A DNA stretch of 40,769 nt from CANLBN01 sp047629215 (lineage in GTDB: Bacteria > Pseudomonadota > Gammaproteobacteria > Pseudomonadales > Cellvibrionaceae), in the NCBI GenBank assembly GCA_047629215.1, contig JBLHWO010000004.1, positions 1 to 40,769 of the forward strand, read 5' to 3'. Every line of letters starts with the position of its first letter. The stretch's first letter is position 1. Of this stretch, positions 33,907 to 40,769 are shown in pieces. Both the position numbers and the translations under genes were made by a program. Below the pieces are notes generated by a model, which saw nothing but the letters and a program-made list of their open reading frames with translations, had not been told where the DNA came from and made no database searches.

Positions 33907-36900
33907 ATGCCTAAAAGAACAGACTTAAAGAGTATTTTGATTATCGGTGCCGGTCCGATTGTGATTGGCCAAGCGTGTGAGTTTGACTATTCTGGGGCGC
34001 AAGCCTGTAAAGCTTTGAGAGAAGAAGGTTACCGCGTTATTTTGGTTAACTCCAACCCCGCCACCATTATGACTGACCCATCGATGGCCGATGCAACTTA
34101 TATCGAGCCGATTACGTGGGAAGCGGTTGCTAAAATTGTTGATAAAGAGCGCCCCGATGCAATTTTGCCTACCATGGGTGGACAAACTGCGCTTAATTGT
34201 GCTTTGGCGCTTCATGAAAACGGTGTGCTTGAAAAATATAATGTCGAATTGATTGGCGCAAACTACGAAGCGATCCATAAAGCTGAAGATCGAAGTGCTT
34301 TCGATAAAGCAATGAAAAAAATCGGTTTAGAGTGTGCTCGTGCCGATATCGTCCACACCATGGATGAAGCCATAAAGGTTCCGAAGAAATTCGGTTTTCC
34401 CGTTATTATTCGCCCTTCGTTTACCATGGGTGGTTCCGGCGGTGGCATCGCTTACAACTGGGAAGAGTTTGAAGAAATTTGCCAACGTGGTTTTGATTTG
34501 TCACCCACCAATGAACTGTTGATTGATGAGTCTTTGCTGGGCTGGAAGGAATATGAAATGGAAGTGGTTCGCGATAAAAATGATAATTGTATTATTGTCT
34601 GTTCTATCGAAAATTTTGACCCTATGGGTGTGCATACTGGCGATTCCATTACCGTTGCGCCAGCGCAAACCTTAACGGATAAAGAACTACAAGTTATGCG
34701 TAATGCCTCTCTGGCAGTGCTGCGTGAAATTGGTGTCGAAACTGGTGGCTCTAATGTTCAATTTGCGGTTAACCCAGAAGATGGTCGCCTCGTTGTTATT
34801 GAGATGAACCCCCGCGTATCGCGCTCCTCGGCTCTGGCTTCTAAAGCCACTGGCTTTCCTATCGCAAGAGTAGCGGCAAAGTTAGCGGTTGGCTATACCT
34901 TAGATGAATTGCAAAATGATATTACGGGTGGAGCAACGCCGGCATCGTTTGAGCCGAGTATTGATTACGTTGTTACAAAAATCCCTCGCTTTACGTTTGA
35001 AAAATTTGGTGATGCCGATGCGCGCTTAACCACACAAATGAAATCGGTAGGCGAGGTGATGGCGATTGGTCGTACCTTCCAAGAGTCTTTGCAAAAAGCC
35101 TTGCGTGGTTTAGAGGTAGGCTCTGCTGGTTTTGAACCTATCGTCGATCTTGAGTCTGACGGCGCTATGAGTAAAATTCGTCGCGACTTGTCGACTCCTG
35201 GTGCCGAGCGTATTTGGTATGTGGGTGACGCCTTCCGTGCTGGCATGACGGTAGATGAAGCCTTTGATTTATCGGCGATAGATCCTTGGTTCTTGGTTCA
35301 AATAAAAGAATTGATTGATCTTGAGCAGGTGCTGAGTGAAATAACTTTAAGCGATCTAAGTGCTGAGAATATGCGTTCATTGAAACGTAAAGGTTTTGCT
35401 GATATGCGCCTTGCAGTTTTATTAAATGAAACCGAAAAATCGGTGAGAGATTATCGCCATTCTTTGCTCATTTTTCCTGTTTATAAGCGAGTTGATACCT
35501 GTGCGGGTGAATTTTCTTCACCCACAGCGTATATGTATTCAACCTATGAAGAAGAGTGCGAAGCTCGGCCCTCAAATAAAAATAAAATTATGGTATTGGG
35601 TGGCGGTCCTAACCGGATAGGCCAAGGTATTGAATTTGATTACTGCTGTGTACATGCCGCATTGGCGATGCGAGAAGACGGTTACGAAACCATTATGGTT
35701 AACTGTAATCCAGAAACGGTTTCAACCGATTACGACACCTCCGATCGATTGTACTTTGAGCCGGTCACCCTAGAAGACGTGCTAGAAATTGTTGCGAAAG
35801 AAAAGCCGAAGGGCGTTATCGTTCAGTTTGGTGGGCAAACGCCGCTTAAATTAGCGCGTGCATTAGAGGCGGAAGGCGTACCCATTATTGGCACTTCGCC
35901 AGATGCGATTGATCGCGCAGAAGATCGCGAACGCTTCCAGGTTATGATTCAAGATTTAGGTTTAAAGCAACCATCTAACGCTATTGTTCGCTCGACTGAA
36001 GAAGCGCTGAATGTTGCTGATGGAGTGGGTTATCCTTTGGTCGTGCGTCCATCTTATGTGCTGGGTGGTCGTGCAATGGAAATTGTTTATAACGTCAAAG
36101 AATTAAAATCTTATATGACAGAAGCAGTGCAAGCGTCTAACGATGCGCCGGTTTTATTAGACCATTTTTTAAATGCGGCTATCGAAGTCGATATTGATGC
36201 GGTTAGTGACGGTAAACAAGTCGTAATTGGTGCCATTATGCAGCACATTGAACAGTGTGGCGTTCACTCTGGTGACTCAGCTTGTTCCTTGCCGCCTTAT
36301 TCTCTTCCTGAATCCGTGCAAGATGAAATGCGCGAGCAAGTTAAAAAGATGGCAATTGAGTTGGGCGTTATTGGCTTAATGAATGTGCAGTTAGCCTATC
36401 AAGATAATGAAATCTATGTCATTGAAGTTAACCCACGAGCCTCTAGAACCGTTCCATTTGTGTCTAAATGTATTGGCACGTCCTTGGCAAAAATTGCCGC
36501 ACGTTGTCAAGCGGGTAGCACCTTAGCCGAGCAAGGCTTTACTAAAGAAATTGTGCCTGATTATTTTAGCGTTAAAGAAGCTGTTTTTCCGTTTAATAAA
36601 TTCCCAGCGGTTGATCCTATCTTAGGCCCTGAAATGAAATCAACCGGTGAAGTCATGGGTGTTGGTGATACCTTTGCTGAAGCGTATGGTAAGGCGCAAA
36701 TAGGCGCTGGTTCAGCTATTCCCACATCAGGTAAAGCCTTTATTAGCGTGCGTGATTTCGATAAGCCCGGTATTATTGCCGTAGCAAAAGATTTTTCTGA
36801 GTTGGGTTTTGATATTGTTGCTACGCGCGGTACTGGCGCGATATTAACAGAAGCTGGTTTGAGTGTGACCATTGTTAATAAGGTAGCAGAGGGTCGCCCG

Positions 36901-37128
36901 CATATCGTCGATATGATTAAAAACAAAGAGATCACCCTGGTGTTAAATACCACTGAGGGCAAGCAAGCGATTAAAGACTCTGCCAGTATTCGTCGCAGCG
37001 CAGAAAATCATTCTGTATACTACACAACAACCCTAGCCGCTGGCGAAGCCATTTGCTTGGCGTTAAAATTTGGACAAGATTACGATGTTAGGCGTTTACA
37101 AGATCTACATAAACGCATAACACAGTAA
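33907..37128 (+). CDS. carB: carbamoyl-phosphate synthase large subunit
   Basis: 1073 aa, full length. Two homologous ATP-grasp halves: MPKRTDLKSILIIGAGPIVIGQ, TMGGQTALN, RPSFTMGGSGGGIAYN, EMNPRVSRSSALASKATGFP in the first; VLGGGPNRIGQGIEFDYCC, FGGQTPLKLA, RPSYVLGGRAMEIVY, EVNPRASRTVPFVSK in the second; the C-terminal MGS-like allosteric domain (ISVRDFDKPGIIAVAKDFSE) binds UMP/ornithine in homologues. 59 bp after carA, 11 bp before greA: one operon. Confidence 0.99.
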   Translation: MPKRTDLKSILIIGAGPIVIGQACEFDYSGAQACKALREEGYRVILVNSNPATIMTDPSMADATYIEPITWEAVAKIVDKERPDAILPTMGGQTALNCALALHENGVLEKYNVELIGANYEAIHKAEDRSAFDKAMKKIGLECARADIVHTMDEAIKVPKKFGFPVIIRPSFTMGGSGGGIAYNWEEFEEICQRGFDLSPTNELLIDESLLGWKEYEMEVVRDKNDNCIIVCSIENFDPMGVHTGDSITVAPAQTLTDKELQVMRNASLAVLREIGVETGGSNVQFAVNPEDGRLVVIEMNPRVSRSSALASKATGFPIARVAAKLAVGYTLDELQNDITGGATPASFEPSIDYVVTKIPRFTFEKFGDADARLTTQMKSVGEVMAIGRTFQESLQKALRGLEVGSAGFEPIVDLESDGAMSKIRRDLSTPGAERIWYVGDAFRAGMTVDEAFDLSAIDPWFLVQIKELIDLEQVLSEITLSDLSAENMRSLKRKGFADMRLAVLLNETEKSVRDYRHSLLIFPVYKRVDTCAGEFSSPTAYMYSTYEEECEARPSNKNKIMVLGGGPNRIGQGIEFDYCCVHAALAMREDGYETIMVNCNPETVSTDYDTSDRLYFEPVTLEDVLEIVAKEKPKGVIVQFGGQTPLKLARALEAEGVPIIGTSPDAIDRAEDRERFQVMIQDLGLKQPSNAIVRSTEEALNVADGVGYPLVVRPSYVLGGRAMEIVYNVKELKSYMTEAVQASNDAPVLLDHFLNAAIEVDIDAVSDGKQVVIGAIMQHIEQCGVHSGDSACSLPPYSLPESVQDEMREQVKKMAIELGVIGLMNVQLAYQDNEIYVIEVNPRASRTVPFVSKCIGTSLAKIAARCQAGSTLAEQGFTKEIVPDYFSVKEAVFPFNKFPAVDPILGPEMKSTGEVMGVGDTFAEAYGKAQIGAGSAIPTSGKAFISVRDFDKPGIIAVAKDFSELGFDIVATRGTGAILTEAGLSVTIVNKVAEGRPHIVDMIKNKEITLVLNTTEGKQAIKDSASIRRSAENHSVYYTTTLAAGEAICLALKFGQDYDVRRLQDLHKRITQ

Positions 37129-37139
37129 AAATAGAGAAG

Positions 37140-37619
37140 ATGATGAATAAAGTTCCTATGACAAAAGCAGGTGCCGATGCCTTGCAAGCAGAACTAGATG
37201 ATTTAAAAAAAGTACAGCGGCCACGCATAGTGCAAGCTATTGCTGAAGCGCGTGAGCACGGTGATTTAAAAGAAAACGCTGAATACCACGCGGCACGTGA
37301 TCAACAAAGTTTTTGTGAGGGTCGTCTTCAGGAAATTGAAGCTAAATTATCTTTCGCACAAATTATCGATATCAACAGTATTCCCGAAAGTGAAAGAGTT
37401 ATATTCGGGACGACTATCGAAATTCTAAATGTTGATACGGATAAAATGGTTAAGTATCAAATTGTTGGCGACGATGAAGCCAGTATAAAAAACGGAAAAA
37501 TATCCTATAGTTCGCCTATTGCGCGTGGCTTAATTGGTAAATCCGTTGGCGATGAAGTCACGATTAAAACACCTTCCGGTGAAGTGGTTTACGAAATTGA
37601 TAGCGTAAAACATATTTAA
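37140..37619 (+). CDS. greA: transcript cleavage factor GreA
   Basis: 159 aa (a second ATG at 37143 gives 158 aa and is equally likely). N-terminal coiled coil with the acidic tip: RPRIVQAIAEAREHGDLKENAEYHAARDQQ, where the Asp/Glu pair reaches into RNA polymerase; C-terminal FKBP-like domain with IVGDDEASIKNGKISYSSPIARGLIGKSVGDEV. Rescues backtracked RNA polymerase. carA-carB-greA is the operon order known in Pseudomonas. Confidence 0.98.
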   Translation: MMNKVPMTKAGADALQAELDDLKKVQRPRIVQAIAEAREHGDLKENAEYHAARDQQSFCEGRLQEIEAKLSFAQIIDINSIPESERVIFGTTIEILNVDTDKMVKYQIVGDDEASIKNGKISYSSPIARGLIGKSVGDEVTIKTPSGEVVYEIDSVKHI

Positions 37620-37720
37620 AATTTGGATTTATCGTTTAGCGGCAGTTAAATAGAATAAGCTCAGTTTTCTGACTATTGAAAGGGTTGGTATAGGAATGAT
37701 AAAGCCACTGATGGGCGTTA

Positions 37721-37756
37721 CGATTTAGGTAGATAGTGTGTTTTCTACCTAAATCG
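37721..37756. terminator. 13-bp perfect inverted repeat between convergent genes
   Basis: CGATTTAGGTAGA (37721-37733) and TCTACCTAAATCG (37744-37756) are perfect arms with a 10-nt loop, between greA (+) and the lipoprotein gene (-). No T run follows on either side, so it is a hairpin with probable bidirectional terminator or RNA-stabilising role. Confidence 0.6.
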
Positions 37757-37772
37757 AGCTTCATGCAGTGTT

Positions 37773-38045
37773 TTAAGTGTTATCCGAACCATTGCAGTTA
37801 GAATCGATAGCGTCGTCGGCGGTCTCAGGCGCATTATCATAAATACTATTGTCAGTATCGTCACAGTCGCGTTGTCCAGCCCAGTTCTGAGTGTATACCC
37901 CATCTCCGTCCCGATCTGTTCCGTAGTTAGCAAAAAAGGGAACATAATATCCCGTTGCTACGCCACCACAGGCAGTTAGCGCTAAGGTACTTAAACAGAG
38001 GGCTAGTGTTTTTGTTGGGTTAAATGGCAGGTTGAATATCCGCAT
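37773..38045 (-). CDS. small lipoprotein with MopE-like metal-binding motif
   Basis: 90 aa from ATG 38045, with GGAGC eight bases upstream; an in-frame start 31 codons earlier would hide the signal. Lipoprotein signal LALCLSTLALTAC with lipobox LTAC. The mature part contains DRDGDGVYTQNW, then DCDDTDNSIYDNAPETADDAIDSNCNGSD. DxDGDG...DCDD...E..DDAID.NCNG is the putative metal-binding motif of MopE-type proteins (copper or calcium). Normally many copies occur; here only one, so this is a minimal form. It would sit in the outer membrane. Confidence 0.8.
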   Translation of the reverse strand: MRIFNLPFNPTKTLALCLSTLALTACGGVATGYYVPFFANYGTDRDGDGVYTQNWAGQRDCDDTDNSIYDNAPETADDAIDSNCNGSDNT

Positions 38046-38290
38046 TATGTAAAGCTCCATGGGTAAAGTAACTTGAGTTGATATTAAGGTAGGGGAATAA
38101 AAGTTAAAATTTTTATTTTTGTGTATAAAAATAGGCATTATTTGTATAGAAACCCTAGAAAACTTCCAGTAAATCCTCGATTATTTTACAGAATGTTGTA
38201 TTTTCTTCCTCGGGGAAGGACGGTCCCGTCATAACCAAAAAAGCCGTCGTACTTCTCCAAGGAGCAATGGAATGGAAAGGTCTAGGTATA

Positions 38291-38335
38291 AATGACACCT
38301 CTGGTGTAATGGAGGTTACATATCAAGGTGTCATT
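38291..38335. repeat. nested inverted repeat downstream of oadB
   Basis: AATGACACCT (38291-38300) and AGGTGTCATT (38326-38335) are perfect 10-bp arms; TGTAA/TTACA forms an inner stem. It lies 6 bp after the oadB stop. It may terminate oadB transcription although no T run follows. 38046-38290 holds no gene. Confidence 0.55.
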
Positions 38336-38341
38336 GGGTAC

Positions 38342-39508
38342 TTAGTTGAAATAACTAATCATAACACCTGCCGCAATGGCAGAGCCAATAACACCCGCTA
38401 CGTTGGGGCCCATTGCGTGCATCAACAAGAAGTTCTGGCTGTTAGCTTCTAGCCCCACTTTATTTGAGACTCGAGCGGCCATAGGGACAGCCGATACTCC
38501 GGCAGAACCGATGAGTGGATTAATCTTTGTCGTTAAAAATAGATTCATAAATTTAGCCATTAATACGCCGGCTGCGGTACCGATACAAAACGCCACCAAG
38601 CCCAGGCTTAAAATACCTAATGTCTCTAGGTTTAAGAAGCTTTCAGAACTCATTTTGGCGCCAACGCCCAAGCCAAGGAAGATGGTAACAATATTGATTA
38701 ACGCATTCTGTACGGTATCGCTTAAACGTTCCACTACACCGCATTCTTTCATTAAGTTACCAAAGCAGAACATCCCGAGTAGAGGTACCGCACTGGGTAG
38801 AAACAAGCCTATGAGGACCAATACTGTGATCGGAAAGCAAATCTTTTCGGCTTTAGAAACAGGACGCAGTTGCTTCATCTCGATCTTACGTTCTGCTGGG
38901 CTGGTCAGTGCCTTCATGATAGGCGGTTGAATAAGGGGTACTAAGGCCATATAGGAGTAAGCTGAAACAGCAATCGCGCCCAGTAATTCGGGTGCTAATT
39001 TACTGGCAACGAAGATCGATGTGGGCCCATCTGCACCACCAATAATCCCGATGGCAGCGGCTTGCATAAGAGAAAAATCGACCAAGCCGGTGGAGGTCAG
39101 TGCCATAGCCCCTATCACCGTAGCAAATATACCAAACTGTGCCGCCGCGCCAAGAAACAACATCTTAGGGTTGGCCAGCAAGGGGCCGAAATCTGTCATG
39201 GCACCCACACCCATAAAGATCATCAGAGGAAAAATACCCGTTTCAATACCAATATGAAAAATATAGTAAAGTAGTCCGCCGGCTGTTTCCAAATGCCCCT
39301 GTGCATCATAGGTAGGCTCGGCATACATGCCCGCTCCGGGTATATTAACCAACAAGGTTCCCATGCCGATGGGTAGCAGTAGTAGAGGCTCAAACTTACG
39401 TACGATCGCCAAATAGAGTAGTCCTAGACCGACAAGCATCATAGCCCCCTGGCCTAGAGTTAAGTTTGCAAGACCGGAGTTCAGCAATAGAGAGTTAAGC
39501 TTTTCCAT
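38342..39508 (-). CDS. oadB: oxaloacetate decarboxylase beta subunit (Na+ pump)
   Basis: 388 aa from ATG 39508, with AAGGAT upstream; an earlier start would overlap the end of oadA. Integral membrane subunit that couples decarboxylation to sodium export. MEKLNSLLLNSGLANLTLGQGAMMLVGLGLLYL, GAMTDFGPLLANP, GIIGGADGPTSIF (the conserved region with the functional Asp), GNLMKECGVVERLSDT, and GSAGVSAVPMAARVSNKVG are all present. About nine to eleven membrane segments. It follows oadA by 10 bp. Confidence 0.97.
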   Translation of the reverse strand: MEKLNSLLLNSGLANLTLGQGAMMLVGLGLLYLAIVRKFEPLLLLPIGMGTLLVNIPGAGMYAEPTYDAQGHLETAGGLLYYIFHIGIETGIFPLMIFMGVGAMTDFGPLLANPKMLFLGAAAQFGIFATVIGAMALTSTGLVDFSLMQAAAIGIIGGADGPTSIFVASKLAPELLGAIAVSAYSYMALVPLIQPPIMKALTSPAERKIEMKQLRPVSKAEKICFPITVLVLIGLFLPSAVPLLGMFCFGNLMKECGVVERLSDTVQNALINIVTIFLGLGVGAKMSSESFLNLETLGILSLGLVAFCIGTAAGVLMAKFMNLFLTTKINPLIGSAGVSAVPMAARVSNKVGLEANSQNFLLMHAMGPNVAGVIGSAIAAGVMISYFN

Positions 39509-39518
39509 TTCTATCCTT

Positions 39519-40769
39519 TCACAATACGAGTAGGGTATCGCCAACAGCGACGGAATCGCCAGCGTTCACATTAATACTTGAAACAACACCCGCTGAGTTT
39601 GCTTTGATTTCGGTTTCCATTTTCATGGCTTCCAGAATAATCAGTGTGTCGCCTTCATTCACTCGTTGGCCCTGCTTCACATGGATTTTGAAAATATTTC
39701 CGGCTAATGGGGCGATGATAGGTGTCCGCTACCAGGGGCAGCATTGCTGTTATTTACTGCACTAGTATCCACACCATTTTCAACGTCGGTTACATAAGTT
39801 TGACCATTAACATTAACCGTCACTTTGCCATCGTTATGCACTTCAGCAATATAATTTTTTCCGTTGAGGGGACAGGCTCAAAGGCATCAGCATGACCACG
39901 GTTTTTAAGAAACTTTAAGCCTATCTGTGGGAACAAAGCGAGTGTCAGAGTGTCATCTATTTTATTGTCCGCCAGTGCAAACCCAGATGCTTTTGATTCA
40001 TCTTCTAGTTGAGCAATTAAATTGTCCATCTCAGGCTCGATGAGGTCTGCTGGGCGGCAAGTAATGGCTTCGCTACCGTCTAGTACACGGTCTTGTAATT
40101 CTTTATTGAATGCAGATGGCGCCGCACCATATTCACCTTTTAAAATCCCCTGCGTTTCTTTAGATATACTTTTATAGCGTTCGCCAGTCAGAATATTCAG
40201 TACAGCTTGACTGCCTACTATCTGTGAAGTCGGGGTCACTAGAGGAATATAGCCGAGATCTTCACGCACTCGGGGAATTTCGTTCAGTACTTCATCAAAC
40301 TTATCAGCGGCCCCTTGCTCTTTCAGTTGGCTCTCCATGTTGGTCAACATGCCACCAGGCACTTGAGCAATAAGAATACGCGAGTCAACGCCTCGTAAAG
40401 CGCCTTCAAATTTAGAATATTTTTTACGAATATCACGAAAGTAAGCGGCAATTTCTTCCAGTAAGACCATATCGAATTTAGGGTCACGTTTTGTCCCTGC
40501 TAAGGCGGAAACGATAGATTCGGTAGGTGAGTGACCGTAGGTCATCGACATTGACGATATGGCGGTATCGACGTTATCAATACCGGCTTCAATCGCTTTT
40601 AATATCGTCATTGATGATAAGCCCGCTGTCGCATGAGCATGCAGGGCTATGGGTATGTCTAATGCAATTTTTAATTCAGTTACTAGATCGAAAGCATCAT
40701 AAGGAGTAAGGATTCCCGCCATATCTTTTATGGCTAATGAATGGGCCCCCATATCTTCGATGGTTTTAG
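39519..40769 (-). pseudogene. oadA: oxaloacetate decarboxylase alpha subunit, partial, two frameshifts
   Basis: The 5' end lies beyond the right edge. The carboxyltransferase part reads GAHSLAIKDMAGILTPYDAF, ALHAHATAGLSS, QVPGGMLTNMESQL, TPTSQIVGSQAVLNIL and FPQIGLKFLKNRG. At a run of six A's (minus strand, 39855-39860) one base is missing; the next frame gives NYIAEVHNDGKVTVNVNGQ. Near 39722 another base is missing; the last frame gives TPIIAPLAGNIFKIHVKQGQ and EAMKMET (biotinyl Lys), ending TGA 39519-39521. Since oadB is intact and both lesions are single-base, sequencing error is a real possibility; otherwise biotinylation would be lost. Confidence 0.9.

Noticed and set aside
1..40769. Genome-wide reassignment of TAG as sense codon
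   Set aside because: fur, grpE, dadA, the histidine kinase and other intact genes end at TAG at the expected length, so TAG is a normal stop; only the excess in broken genes is reported.
1..40769. CRISPR array, tRNA or rRNA genes
   Set aside because: No regularly spaced identical repeats with unique spacers and no tRNA cloverleaf apart from the tRNA-like part of tmRNA were seen.

Overview
The window looks like a chromosomal segment of a gammaproteobacterium, probably a marine member of the Cellvibrionales/Oceanospirillales/Pseudomonas side. The basis is the gene order smpB - ratA - rnfH - bamE - fur - recN - grpE - dnaK - dnaJ - dapB ... carA - carB - greA, the neighbouring sodium-pump genes (oadB, oadA) and a sodium symporter. 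I could not run a search, so the family-level placement is inference.

Layout. (1) 1-2200 is a decayed accessory zone: the tail of a possible OTU-like protease, an IS91-family transposase remnant with a frameshift, an intact transglutaminase-like gene and an IS30-family scrap. (2) 2300-8165 is an integrative element abutting the 3' end of ssrA: a P4/CP4-57-type integrase, a 325-aa unknown, an AlpA-like regulator, a small HTH protein, a replication-type HTH protein, a zinc-ribbon protein broken by an amber codon, and an antitoxin/PIN-toxin pair whose toxin is also broken by an amber codon. Its left end is not resolved. (3) 8166-8958 is tmRNA (ssrA, minus strand) with a long tag peptide, followed by a tandem repeat of about 121 bp that starts one base from the tmRNA 5' end. 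(4) 9161-10014 is a decayed second transglutaminase-like gene. (5) 9977-22002 is the conserved core: smpB, a sodium:solute symporter, ratA, rnfH, bamE, fur, recN, grpE-dnaK-dnaJ with two sigma-32-like promoters, and dapB.

(6) 22003-32590 is about 10.6 kb between dapB and carA, genes that are close neighbours in pseudomonads. It holds a LysR remnant, a DadA-like D-amino-acid dehydrogenase, a wrecked receiver-GGDEF-EAL gene, a periplasmic binding protein next to a Cache/PAS histidine kinase, a frameshifted response regulator, a second kinase in ruins, an unknown 186-aa gene and a dead transposase. (7) 32386-37619 is a strong leader terminator, then carA-carB-greA. (8) 37721-40769 (minus strand) is a small MopE-like lipoprotein and the oxaloacetate decarboxylase genes oadB and oadA. 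oadA carries two single-base frameshifts in this sequence and runs off the window edge.

The most interesting signals are the binding-protein/kinase/regulator sensory cassette, the tandem array touching ssrA, an all-amber pattern of in-frame stops in four otherwise readable genes (six of six TAG), the 11-bp phased repeats in the grpE leader, and the palindromic sites inside the element. Several frameshifts could be sequencing errors rather than biology and are marked as such.
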